From: Symbiodinium natans
Taxonomy: Eukaryota; Sar; Dinophyceae; Suessiales; Symbiodiniaceae
Reading direction: 5' to 3'
DNA length: 64,000 bases
Assembly: GCA_905221605.1 (NCBI GenBank)
Contig: CAJNDS010002664.1
Coordinates: 62,001 to 126,000, forward strand
Shown: positions 10,440 through 20,839 of the stretch, piece after piece
Position numbering within the stretch: position 1 is the first letter of the stretch
Layout: each line of letters opens with the position of its first letter
Program-made: the position numbers and the translations under genes
Notes under the pieces: model-generated
The model's database searches: none
What the model saw: the letters and a program-made list of their open reading frames with translations, nothing else
What the model was told of the DNA's origin: nothing

Positions 10440-11862
10440 GGGGGCATGTTCTTGATGCCGGGCTTCTTTCGTGTTGTCCATGGCCGCATGCTTCTGAAGG
10501 GTCTCCACCACCTTGGTGCCAAGGGCATTAAGCAGAAGCGCTCTGCCCACTGGATGCTACTGGGAGGGTTTCCAGGGCCGATGCCGACTCGCACTTGTTG
10601 GTGAGAGCAAAGAGCATAGCTGTCTGACCACCTTTAGCACCACGTGCACTGGCAATACGATGTCACATCTCCATCCAAAACCCGAAAACCACTTGGGCCG
10701 AGTGCAGCACGGTTGGCAGCCAGGGCCGTATTGGCCCGAGCTGTGAGCAAGGACTTCACAACTTCTGCGTTTCCTCGCCCAGCGGCCCACCTGAGTGCTT
10801 AAATACTGCTGTGCCTCAAGACAATCCAAGAAGCCAAACGACCAAGCGATTAAGTGAACAATAGCAGGCTCGTAGGCAACGGTTGCTGCTTCTATGCTTC
10901 AGCCTCGGCACATAAGTGCCGTGAAGCCACCCAGGTCTCTTGCATTCACATCAGCCGACTCCTCGCAAGCCAACACTTCGAGACGAAACAGCTCAAACAG
11001 AGTCTCTCCGATGCGTCATGGACGCGTCGGAGCCCGGCCGTCCTCCAGGAGGATCGGAAGTATTGCAACGTCGCCGCTAGCAATAGCCTGCACATCTGTG
11101 ACACCGGTCGTCCCTATGTGCCCAGAAAGAGCAAGCCCTTTGCCGCAAGGTCTAGAGATGGACATGTGGGCGCACCGTGTGCAGTGCAGTACGACCTCGA
11201 GGGTTGGCGAAGTTGATGTCAGCTTCGCCTGTCACTGCTGCGCTTTGCTACGCGTTTCGTTACACATTCTGGCCAAACGCGTGGGCACGACTTGAAAAAA
11301 CGTGAGATGAGATGAGACAAGTGCAGCCATGCTGGCATGCACCCCATTCCCATCACGAGACGTGCCATGTCCAAACCCACCAAAATCCCACCTTCAAGCA
11401 ACCTCAGCGCAGTGGCGCGGCGGTCGCGGAGAGAAGCATCTGCCCAGGCAGCCGCGTGGCACAGAGCAAAGAGTGGCGTCTCGCCTCGAAGAGGCTTTTT
11501 GAGCGACGACAGCTATCGCCTACTACAGAGTCCAGCCGTGGTCCATGTGATCGCGACAGACATGTGCTTTAGTCCTGCAAGATCGGCTCGATTCGCGTCT
11601 GCCCGGAACTTGAGCAGGCTGTCAACCAGCTTGAAATTGCACCTCGTCTCTCAGAACATGGCAAGGGCTGGCTGGAGCACATACGCACATCTCCAAACAC
11701 AACCCCAGGAAGATGGCCGAGGTGCCGCTCGGCCGCGGCAAAAAGTGGTGTGCGATGCAAAGTCCCCAGCGCGGCATTGGGGTCCGCTCGGCCGCGGAGG
11801 AGCCTCAGAGTGCTCGGATAGGTCGGATGCCAAAATGTTAGACCAGTTAATTCTACCTGACA
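10440..11862 (-). CDS. Ankyrin-repeat protein gene, many short exons
   Basis: Partial ankyrin units appear one after another in changing frames, as expected for about one repeat per exon. They include LRGRADPNAALGTLHRTPLF (about 11805-11745), LVDSLLKFRADANRADLAGL (about 11650-11590), GETPLFALCHAAAWADASLR (about 11495-11435), EADINFANPRGRTALH (about 11235-11185), SGDVAILPILLEDGRA (about 11075-11025), SADVNARDLGGFTALM (about 10960-10910) and LRWAAGRGNAEVVKSLLTAR (about 10800-10740). A last segment near 10545-10440 reads GRALLLNALGTKVVETLQKH. Each carries the ADxN-x-x-x-x-x-G-x-T-x-L core or the following V-x-x-L-L helix. Ankyrin arrays are protein-binding solenoids. The first and last exons are not fixed; GT and GC donors would be needed. 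Confidence 0.75.
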
Positions 11863-12036
11863 TAAATACTCTAATGAGGCCTATTCGGCCTCATTTAAAG
11901 TATTAGTTAGGAGGGTGCTTTCTTCGAAAGCACCCATTATATTTATTTCTTCGTCACATACCCTCAGGGCGGGATGGATCTTCGATCCATCCCTTCCTTC
12001 GGGACTTCTTTGTATCGATTCGCACCCGCTTACATA

Positions 12037-12366
12037 TCAAAACCAACAGAATGAGGAGCGAAAAAAGGAAGGTTGGGGGGTTTCGTGCATCTGAAGGAAA
12101 AATCTGGTGCACATCTTCAGTCCGCAGCTCGCCTTCGTATGCGTAGGCAGGCCGAGCTGCGCCAAGGCACACTTGTCGTCCACAGGCCCGTGGAGCAAGC
12201 TGGGGTTTCCAGGGTCACCAGCAGAGTCTGGCAGCCCAGTGTCTTGCCTGGGGTAATGCATGGCAAGACCCCTCATGTACCCAAAGAACGCTAGAATCCT
12301 CAGGGCATCCCCAAAGAAGGGTGGAAAGTGGTCCGGACCCCTGCAATAAGGGAGACGGGGATGCAA
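12037..12366 (-). CDS. Candidate exon upstream of the ankyrin gene
   Basis: The frame reads HFPPFFGDALRILAFFGYM with a later GPVDDKCALAQLGLPTHTK. It is protein-like and just upstream of the ankyrin exons in the same direction, so it may be the N-terminal part of that gene. No domain recognised. Confidence 0.3.
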   Translation of the reverse strand: MHPRLPYCRGPDHFPPFFGDALRILAFFGYMRGLAMHYPRQDTGLPDSAGDPGNPSLLHGPVDDKCALAQLGLPTHTKASCGLKMCTRFFLQMHETPQPSFFRSSFCWF

Positions 12367-12492
12367 ACTCAGGATCAGTCAATGTGCACGTGGACAATAC
12401 TGCGAGATGGGACATGTGAAGCTGTCTGATGGTAAGCTTTTGCTGGGAGATGAACAGCCTCCTCTGCACCGAGCCCGGTGCCACCTATTATG

Positions 12493-12780
12493 TCAGGTTT
12501 TCGCGCATGACGTCCGGGCCGCTCCGTCATGGCCAACTTCCGCCCGAGCTCCCGCGAAATGGAAAAGCTCTGACCTCAGTATGTGACGTTGGGGCAATTG
12601 CTTCCTTCGGCGTCTGATGAACATTCCACCCCTGGACTCAGCCAGTGACGTTGCAAAGCTGTTATGCTTTGGGCTTCTGGCTGTCCCTCCGCGTTTGCCG
12701 AAGCAACCTAGGCGACGCAAGGAACAGCAGCAACAGTGGAGCACATGGTATCCCGTGGCAAGCTTAGCCGTTGCTGTCAA
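12493..12780 (-). CDS. Weak exon candidate
   Basis: The 3' part (about 12600-12493) reads ELFHFAGARAEVGHDGAART, loosely ankyrin-like (A-x-A-x-V then G-x-x-x-x). It could be a further upstream repeat of the same gene. Confidence 0.22.
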   Translation of the reverse strand: MTATAKLATGYHVLHCCCCSLRRLGCFGKRGGTARSPKHNSFATSLAESRGGMFIRRRRKQLPQRHILRSELFHFAGARAEVGHDGAARTSCAKT

Positions 12781-12951
12781 TCGTATCCCAGAACCAGCAT
12801 CTTGGCAACTACGCGGGCTCTGCTCTCACGCTCTTTTCTACTTTGGTGTGTTTGCTCGCTGTCCTTGCTGCGTCAAGGAGGCCTCCCTGAGAAGGCGACA
12901 GCCAAGATAGCAGCACGCATTGACACGAAACTTTCTGGTGTCCTTACAACT

Positions 12952-13052
12952 AGCCCTCATAACCCTATAACTAGAACCCCACAACCCTATAACTATAGCC
13001 CTCTAACCTTAGCACTATAACCCTATAACCCTAAAAACTATAACCCTACAAC
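12952..13052. repeat. Degenerate telomere-type repeat, CCCTATAAC variant
   Basis: About ten units of the form (A)ACCCTATAACT/CCCTAAAA with frequent substitutions. It differs from the clean CCCTAAA islands elsewhere in carrying an inserted TA. Confidence 0.8.
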
Positions 13053-13189
13053 TCAACGCCGTCAGGAGCGCGGCATCGGCATCGTCTCCGGCGTGAGCTT
13101 ATGAGTCTTCAGGAATGCCAGAAGCTGATCGTGAAAGTACTGAGTCATCTTTGGGGGACAGCCGCTGGCTAGCCTTCTTCACACGTCTC

Positions 13190-13320
13190 AACAGCAACAA
13201 CAACAAAAATAGTAATAGCAGTAAGAATAACAATAATCGTAACAATAACAACAGCAAGAACAATAAACATTTCTTATAACCATAAACATAGCAATAACAA
13301 TAACAATAACATGAATATTC
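13190..13320. repeat. AAC/AAT-rich simple repeat
   Basis: Imperfect AACAAC and AATAACAAT units over about 130 bases just 3' of the kinase gene; probably its untranslated or intergenic flank. Confidence 0.75.
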
Positions 13321-13362
13321 AATGCAATAGGAAAAGAGCGTTCTCCGACCCGATTACCTCGT

Positions 13363-15224
13363 TCAGCAACCCGGACGCACTATCAACTGTGTTTCCTGAT
13401 GAAAACCAAGGATCAGGGGCATAAACCATGTCCACTTCCCAACACCGCCCGCGACATACTCGCGCCAGCACCTCTGCAAACTCTGTACCCGTATTCTCTG
13501 GATGGGCAAGTGTTCGTTGGGAAACTTATGCAGAGATCCGCTTTTCGAAATGCATTGGCGTTCAGGACTAGGGGGGCCCAGTGGAAGCTCTACTTCTGCT
13601 CCTGACACTAGCTTGATCATTCTGCGTGACGAGTGGCTCATCGTAGCTCATCGCCTCTGCGATCTGCGGATTACGGGCCGTCAGCGCTTGGTAGTACTCC
13701 TGGACCACCTGAGGGTTTCCGAGACCGTCTGAAAACCGAGGATACCAGTGCGTGTGTACGGAGTCCTTTTTGCGGACAGTTTGGCTAGTGACGTATTTGA
13801 GGAGTACGAAGGGGGGAAGCCTCTTGTAGTTTAGAGTAAGTGCCCGCCTCTGCTTCAACAGCTGCCCTCATACCAGGGTCCATGTGGGAGATGAGAAACT
13901 GGGCAATCTCCTGAGGGCCGGAGCCAACTCCCACATTCTCCCAATCCAGGAGAATGAGCCTGAGTGCGGGTGTAGAGTTTCGGGTTCAGAAGCCACTCGA
14001 AGATCGATTGAATATCTAATGTTGTGCTGTTGGGCCTCAATTCTAACTGGGCTGCTTGAAGTCAGTAGTAGCTTCCGTGCCAGACTCAGATGCCAGCAGC
14101 ATGCAGTTCGCTGGGTGGAAATCTCCATGTACCAGGCTCCAGGGTGACTTCTCCATCCAAGCCAGAAAGGACTGAAATCCACCGTTCTCCGGCTTCGCCT
14201 TCGCGATGGCGGCATCGATGCACTCCCGCAGAAAGGGGTCCCAGGCCACACCAGACGCAGCAAAGTCCAGGGATGCCCAGGCGCCTTGGCACTGCTCCTG
14301 GTACTTTTCCCAGATCTCTTGCCCTTGACCTGAAATCCAGCCTGATCCTCTAAGCCATGGATGCGTAGAAAGCCCTGCATCCCTGAAGAAGGAGCCGTGA
14401 ATCCCGGCCGCTGCTCGGGCGGCAACCTTGGCTACATCAAGCGCGGAGATCCGGGCAGAGAGGCCCCGGGTCTTCTTGAGAAGGTCTGCGCCCCAGTTAT
14501 GAGGTGAGCCTGGCCCAAAGAAGTAGCCACTCTGGATGCCATCGCTCAAATCCTGCATGATGATCTCCTTCTCTCCCGTTGACAGATCGCCCTGGGCATG
14601 CCAAACCGTCGGGAGTACGGAGCGAAGAGTCTCATTGGACGCAAAGGCCTTGCGGGAAGATGCGGGAAGCATGGGAGGCCAACTGGTTCACAAGCCCTTA
14701 TGCACCCTTCTGCTACGCACGCCACATTCTACTTTTAAACAGGTTCTTCATGCTTTTGTTGCCGAAGCAGGAAAGGTCTGGGGTGCTCTCCTCGGAAGTA
14801 AAGAGGAACACGCCTGGCTGGCTGGGCGGAATGGTGGAACGCGGAACGGGAGCTTGTGGCATACGAGTTCGGAAGGGTGGAACGGCGGCGCTGCTTTAGC
14901 TTTGCCCCCATGCTGTTTGGGGTCTTCGCTCATGCTTCCTACTGTTTCCACTTGTGTTACTCGGGGATGGCGGACAAGTGACTGTTCAGCGGCCTCGTAG
15001 AAGAGGGCCTCCCGTGCGAGCCCAAGTTGTTTGGACATCTCGCGCTTGTCATCATCGTGGCGCTTGAAGACAAAGGTTGTTTGGGTGCCATCTTTGTAGG
15101 TTGCCAGGAGTCGCATCATGGAGCAGTTGAGTCCCCCTGCGCCGCTCATGCTCTCGGTGGCAACATCGCTGACATCATCCCTCTTCAAGCGTTCCGCAAG
15201 CCATGTGACGGAAACCTCCGCCAT
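13363..15224 (-). CDS. CHK/EcK-like small-molecule kinase (APH fold), five exons
   Basis: A complete model in consistent phase: exons 15224-14943, 14648-14086, 13959-13874, 13728-13631 and 13473-13363. All four introns are GT-AG, and two acceptors are followed by G. It encodes 379 residues from MAEVSVTWLAERL to VRPGC. The Brenner-type catalytic motif HGDFHPAN is at residues 268-275 (Asp270, Asn275) and the metal-binding DWENVGVGSG starts at Asp287, preceded by an LILL strand. The N-lobe strand TTFVFKRHDD supplies the likely nucleotide-binding lysine. The C-terminal GGVGKWTWFMPLIL also matches the ecdysteroid-kinase-like/DUF1679 CHK group, which phosphorylates small hydroxylated molecules (choline- or steroid-like) in the cytosol. 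Length is normal for the family (about 380-420). The substrate is unknown; choline or aminoglycoside-type kinases are more distant alternatives. Confidence 0.88.
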
Positions 15225-16100
15225 GGCACGGACTAGGCTTGGAAATGCTGTCAGAATTGTTCGACGATGCTTCAAGAATGCCTTTGATCTTTCTTGCTGA
15301 TGTGCTACTTTGCGCTGTCGACATGTTTCTGCTGGGGGCAAGTGCACCTACGCATCATATGTCTCCAGCAGCAATCCTTCCAATCCGGTCTTCTGCATTG
15401 TTTAGCTCAGCACTCCGAGCGCCCCACCGGGACAGGGTCCGCAAACTTTTCCGGAACTGTTTCCTTTGCTTCCTGCACTTGGGAGACGACTTCGGGTGCA
15501 GCCCCCTTGATGAGAGGTACTGGCATCTAAGGCACAGCACTTGGACTTAAAGTACTTCGGTACATTCATGATTATTGGGTGAACCCTGCAATAAAAGATT
15601 AACTGGAAGGTCTTGAGAAACCACTTATTGAACTAGCAGCAAAACAAAACATTATCAAAGGTGCTTGAATGTCCAGAATTTAGGGCATTTGTTCATGACA
15701 CACTACGAACTTCATGTACCTTACCAAATCTAGCGGGAAGAAGCTGCAGAAAAGATATTAATAAGGCTTGAAAGTAGAATGCGCCAATCATTAGTTTCTT
15801 TGAGCAACTCTGACCACAGCTTTCATCATTCTTTGCAGTTTTATGTCTGTGCGCCGTCAGCACGCTCTTCGGTACCATTGCTGCGGAAGCTACGCAGCCG
15901 GCCCACCTGGCCAGGTCGAGGACATGCAGCTGCCTCCTCGGCCACACCTGGGAAGAATGGCTGTTACCATGAGCGTTAAGATGCGTTGCGTGCGCGTTTA
16001 GACTTTCAAGTCTTCGCTTCTGTTGCCAAGCTTGCAGGCCCCGAGAAGGCTTGGGTAGGGCAGGTGCTGAAATCTGTATCCCGAGTTGTCACAAATGAAG
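15225..16100. other. 5' flank of the kinase gene; one weak exon candidate
   Basis: The stretch 5' of the kinase start has no clear promoter element. A minus frame (15947-15693) with KKLMIGAFYFQALLISFLQL resembles a membrane segment but has no other support. Confidence 0.25.
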
Positions 16101-16102
16101 AC

Positions 16103-16287
16103 ATGGAAATTTCCCAAAATAGGGGGTTCTTGAACAGGACCCCTTGGGATGTTAACAGTCCTTGAAAGGGATTATCATAGGGGTTCTGTAATCCCTATTA
16201 AGGACTGTTAGTATAAGGAGGAACATCCCAAAGGACCCCCCCCCACAACGGGTACCCTTATTTTCGGAGACCTCCACATGGGCTTGG
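16103..16287. mobile_element. Composite: family-2 element possibly nested in a family-1 element
   Basis: Outer arms AAATTTCCCAAAATAGGG (16107-16124) and the complement of CCCTTATTTTCGGAGACC (16255-16272) resemble family-1 termini. Inside, 16137-16237 has its own arms: CCTTGGGATGTTAACAGTCC at the left and, inverted, the segment GGACTGTTAGT...AACATCCCAAAGG at the right. The core also holds CCCTATTAAGGACT, shared with 1809 and 40839. The simplest reading is insertion of one short inverted-repeat element into another. No coding capacity, so it would be non-autonomous. Confidence 0.6.
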
Positions 16288-16393
16288 GCATCTTGGGGGC
16301 CCCGGCCGGCCGGGGGCAGGTCATCGAAATCGAAGAAGCTTTGAGCAGAAGCAGCCGACCTTGCAGTCATGATGCACCCAAAATACAAGGGAA

Positions 16394-16425
16394 TCCCTGC
16401 CAGGGTTTAGGGTTTAGGGTCACGA
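16394..16425. repeat. Short TTTAGGG island with flanks
   Basis: Two to three TTTAGGG units within poorly conserved sequence; one of many such islands. Confidence 0.7.
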
Positions 16426-16797
16426 ATTTCGCAACATGCTCGCGCGCTTGTGGAAGGCAGGGGCGCAGACGGAGGGAGGGGGGGGCGGTGGGCCATGCCA
16501 AGGCATGCTGAGACTCCTGGAGGCCCTGAAGGACTCCGCCAGTCTTCCACAACTTCTGATCAATAATCTAGAAGAATAAACAACACGGTGATCATAGTGT
16601 ATCCCGGAAGACATCTCGGGGCCTGACGGTCCGATCGCAAGGTTTGGGTTTAGGGTTGAAGGCTAAGGCTTATGGAAATTGTATAGGGTTTGGGTCCCAA
16701 TGACGTACTGACCCGAAAGCTCTTTTAGAACTTATTCTTGGAAGATCACGAAAAATCTTTAGGGCTCCTCACGCTCCTTGTTTTGAGGCCCGGCACA

Positions 16798-17062
16798 TCA
16801 TGGATACTCTGCGGGATACTTAGTGGGGGGGGGGTGGGCACTGCCGGCTGCTGCAGGTGGGCATACTCTGCAGGATTCGCTGAAAAATGCTCTGTGGACT
16901 CTTTGACTGGTGGGCAGGGTAGTCAGAGACCCGATGATGTGGGCCATGAAAACGGCTGCATTCAGCTGAAAATCCGAAAGCAGCCACAGGCCCACGAGGA
17001 TTCTTCAGACAATCGCTCTTTTGGATCAAAAAAGCGGTGGCGTCGACTTGCGTACTAGCCAA
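16798..17062 (-). CDS. Candidate membrane-type exon
   Basis: Frame 16995-16798 reads LWLLSDFQLNAAVFMAHIIG, then TTLPTSQRVHRAFFSE: a hydrophobic helix followed by a polar stretch. A second frame overlaps. No family recognised. Confidence 0.25.
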
Positions 17063-17365
17063 CTGAGCCTCCGACGCCTCCGCCTCTGCTCGCAGGCACG
17101 AGTTGTGAAAGCGCAGGATCCTCGGTAAGGTACGGGTTATTGCTTCGGTTGTAGGAGTTGAAAATGGGATTGCCGGGTTGAGGCCCTAGATTCTTAGATG
17201 GCTTACGCGGACAGTTTTGCCATTCTGGTACTATGGAAAATCGTTTGATATGAATATCTTGACTCCTTGCAGCCATGCCAGCTCCTCCAGTACCGCAGCG
17301 TCCGGCAAAGGTGCCCGCGCCCGCTGCTCCACAGGGAATACCTACAAAGATCAGCTCAGCGCGAA

Positions 17366-17430
17366 GCCCTAAACCCTAAACCCTAAACCCTAAAACCCTG
17401 GAACCCTAAAACCCTAAAACTCTTCTGCAT
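17366..17430. repeat. CCCTAAA telomere-type island
   Basis: Three clean CCCTAAA units followed by variants CCCTAAAA and CCCTGGAA. Confidence 0.88.
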
Positions 17431-17997
17431 CTTGGGGCTTGCTAAGCTGGGGGTTCGGTTGTGCTGTTTATGCGGGCCCCCATCTTACACGGGAACCAAA
17501 GAAAACAGTACGATGTGCGTCGAACATACCGAGCGTAGAAACCAAGAATATTGACGCACTTTGGGTACTTCAGGGCTACTCTGAATTCTCAGCGGGACTC
17601 GCTGGGAGGGATTCTTTGGAGCGAGGAGTACAGGAGAAGCGGTCGACGAGAATGCGTGAGTTCACAGTTCAGATCTAAAACCCCACACCGACGGCGGGGA
17701 CATGCGGGGCGTGACAGAATTCGAGAATGTCCTGCTCTCGGATACAAGAGATGTAACGGGATGCCCATCTGATCTGCTGCTGTGATGCAGTCATTGCCAC
17801 AGCGCGCTGGCATCACCACGCCGAGCGCATGATCGTCCACTCTACTTGCATCTCATCCGGACTTCTGGAATATGGAGCTGATGTGGGCATGACATGTCAT
17901 TGCGCAGACATATTTCCCTGTTGGCATGTTCCTCAGAATCTCTGCAATCAGGAGTGAGGATCACACCCATTGACTGGTAGGAACCGCAAGAAGCTCT
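17431..17997. other. No gene recognised
   Basis: Short frames on both strands without motif. Confidence 0.3.
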
Positions 17998-18417
17998 TCA
18001 CATACAGAAACATAAAACTACAATCATGTGACATGATAGGAGAATAACACTAGAGTAACATGAGAATACGACAATACACTGCGAGCTGCGGGCTTCTTTG
18101 GGCACAGCTCCGGATGTCAAGCCTTGAAACTCGTCGCGGATCTCCAGTAGCACCATGGATGTACCGTACACAGCTTTTGCGCTCTTTAGGTTGGACAATT
18201 TGCCACAATCCCCCCCCGCATCCCTCCTGTGAAAGTCGCTCCCAATCAACAAGTGTGGTACGAGTAACTGCGAAGGATTGCAGTATAATAATTGTCCAGG
18301 AGCGCCAAAAAGAAGGGTCCCAAAGCCAAGAAGATGAGAAGCTCTCTCTTGCTTTCGGAAGTGTTCTGGCGGCTTGGAGGCCTTCACCCGCGTAGCTAGA
18401 GGCTTCTCCAAAACCAT
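17998..18417 (-). CDS. Candidate exon, unrecognised
   Basis: A 139-codon frame; the part near 18200-18060 reads CGKLSNLKSAKAVYGTSMV then LEIRDEFQGLTSG and looks coding. The terminal hydrophobic Cys-rich stretch is probably intron. No family recognised. Confidence 0.28.
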   Translation of the reverse strand: MVLEKPLATRVKASKPPEHFRKQERASHLLGFGTLLFGAPGQLLYCNPSQLLVPHLLIGSDFHRRDAGGDCGKLSNLKSAKAVYGTSMVLLEIRDEFQGLTSGAVPKEARSSQCIVVFSCYSSVILLSCHMIVVLCFCM

Positions 18418-18596
18418 CCCTGTGCAAGCTTTAGTTACAGTTTGCCCCTCCGCGGAGCTCCTTGGGTCTTCTTGCTTTGTGCTTGCCCCTGCAAGGCTTA
18501 CGAATCAGCGTCCTGGAAGCATGTCAGAGACAACTCGGGGCGTTGATCCCTGACTTACGCCGGGCTCCGCAGGACGCTGATGGACCTGGAGCATCC

Positions 18597-18812
18597 TCAC
18601 TGGCCTAGCCAAGGCGGTGCTTCGGAGCTTCGGGATTCGGGTTTAGGGCACCAGTCCTGGCATCTCCAGCTGGAGCTCAGAAACGACCAAGGAAGCGCAA
18701 GTCGAAATGCAAGTGGATGCAAACCGCCAGTGTTCGCAGGTCCTTCCATCTGACTTGGGAACCTGGCTCTGCAACCGAGGAACTCCTCCAGTTTTTTCCA
18801 TCTCCAACCCAA
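18597..18812 (-). CDS. Candidate exon, unrecognised
   Basis: The frame reads WRWKKLEEFLGCRARFP followed by a Pro/Trp-rich segment. Short TTTAGGG units lie on both sides (about 18643 and 18870). Confidence 0.22.
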   Translation of the reverse strand: MGWRWKKLEEFLGCRARFPSQMEGPANTGGLHPLAFRLALPWSFLSSSWRCQDWCPKPESRSSEAPPWLGQ

Positions 18813-18829
18813 GACTCAAGGACCCTCAG

Positions 18830-20440
18830 GGGGCCATTCCTACCATGGAAAGATGTGGGGTTTTTTAGGGTTTAAGATAAGATTTCTCAAGATGAGCCTC
18901 GGTCAATCTTGAAATCCGAGAGCAGGAAGGGGAGATCCTCCCGCAGAGGGCCCAGACTCAGCACATTGCTTACCAACAGCAAGGGGGTTTAGGGTTTAGG
19001 GTGGGCATTTCAAGTCGTTACCCTCCGGCTCTTGTGAAAAAAATCATTGCATCAATCAACGAACCTTTGCCACGTGGGACGGCAGGATGGCCGTACCCAG
19101 CTATGCGCAGTTTCAAAACAAAGTAGCTTCAAGCAGCGTGCACGGTACCTTCACGGTAGCAGGCAGCCTTCAACTCCAGCAGTCAAGGTCAGTTGCTTTC
19201 AAAAGCAGCATACAGCAAGCTCTCTATGTGGCAGTTTGGCAGGCCTTCAGTGCACAACTCATGTATCTCTTGACCTTGCCCGAGCATGAACCACTATCAC
19301 ATCAAACCTCCTGCGAGTCTCCTTTGTGGTTGACTTCTTTGGGGAGTATGCGCGCGCTTGGCAGCCCAATCCTCAAAGGCGGGCATTGCCCATTCGTTGA
19401 AGTTAGTAAAAGACAACTGCCCTGAAAGTGATTGGTCTGCTCAAGCAGAATGTCAGGCTGACACTCCCTGTCCGAATGCAACACGGACAGCTGTCCTCAA
19501 GACGAATTGCGCATGCAACAGGGAAAGAGGTCCCGGCAACTTTCCTGGCAGGGATGCTACGCCGCCCTGCCGGGAGAAGCACAAGCGATCGCGAGCGCAC
19601 TGTACAAGCCTGAGGCGGCCTAAGCAGGCGGGGAAATTACATAGCAACCCGGATGCTTGGAACCCTCTGGAGCTCCTCGGAGGGGCAATTGGCAATGCGA
19701 ACTCTAACTCTGCTGACTTGGCTAAGATCTCCCCTCGTAAGAATTCCTTTGAGGTGTCCTTTCATCGGAGTCGTGAGGCTGAGGAGAGGCTGGTCGAGCG
19801 CTTGCTACTGCACTATCTGTACTTGTATGACCTGTATGCACTTGCATGATCGCAGGCTCCAGCCTAGAGCATCCTTGCAAGGGCCCAGGGTGGTCTGGAC
19901 CGGTTTTAGGGGGTTCAGTTCAGCATGTACTGCATGATACCTGCACTATACTTGCGCCGAGCCCGAATTTGAACAAGGTCGCTGTCTGTGTATGGCGGCG
20001 CTGCTCTGAGCACTGTCGACCCTGTCTGCAACACTCGAACCCAGCCTCAACCAGGGTTAAGGCAAACACTCTCTAAGGGAAGATGCGCACAAGTATGCAG
20101 GGATATCACAAGGGAGCATAGGTGTATGCTGAAGTATGCTCCCACAGTGCGGGTGTACCTGGTGGCTTGTGATGCTTTGTGGTAGACTCTCTGCAGCAAA
20201 TACCAAGGAACAGAAGCTCAGATACCCTCATCCATCATTAAGATCAACTTGGTCTGCGCCTCTTCCCACTGGCAGGGCCCTTCGAGAAGCCCAACTGCTT
20301 TTCACAGCCCGTGCAGAAGCCGTCTGATGCATCTACGCTGTGGCGTGGGGCACTACAGTCACTACCGTGCCTACCCATCTCCGTGCAGTTGGGCAAATCC
20401 TTGGAGGACTGCCTGCAGTGCAGCCTACTAACCTCGCCTC
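18830..20440. other. Intergenic/intronic stretch with conflicting weak frames
   Basis: Holds a TTTAGGG island near 18987-19002. Plus frames (19087-19425, starting MAVPSYAQFQNKV; 19358-19849) are protein-like but have no motif. A minus segment near 20315-20240 reads GFCTGCEKQLGFSKG, with a C-x-x-C pair, and could be a small exon. None is convincing. Confidence 0.25.
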
Positions 20441-20446
20441 AAGATG

Positions 20447-20600
20447 CTATGTCATTCTGTCTCTCATTGCAACGAATTTTTGCTCACGTCTCTCACTGGT
20501 GGTGATGGAACCTGGCGAAACACGCTGACCCAGGTTGACGGGAAGTAGGCCTCCTAAGTCCCTTTCAAGCCCATCGAACCTGCCCTTGGAAGCCTGAAGC
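20447..20600 (-). CDS. Candidate exon, unrecognised
   Basis: The frame reads GRFDGLERDLGGLLPVNLGQ, then a polar helix ending FVAMRDRMT and a stop. The upstream part of the same open frame crosses a poly-C run (about 20670-20682) and is probably intron. Confidence 0.28.
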
Positions 20601-20839
20601 CCCTTGCTGCAACATGTGGGGATTTCGAACCTTTGAGAACCCCAAATGGGTTCCACTTTTTTTGGGACCCCCCCCCCCCTCTCCCTTCCGCAAACCTCTT
20701 CAAACCCAAAAGTCAAGCTCGAACTAGGGAGCAGCTTGGACTGTCCAGAGGCGCACCGTGTCCTGCACCACCTCGCGCAGAGGAGGTCCACCAGGGTAGA
20801 TCTGGGAGCCCACTTGGCGGACGAGTCCTGACGGCCACA

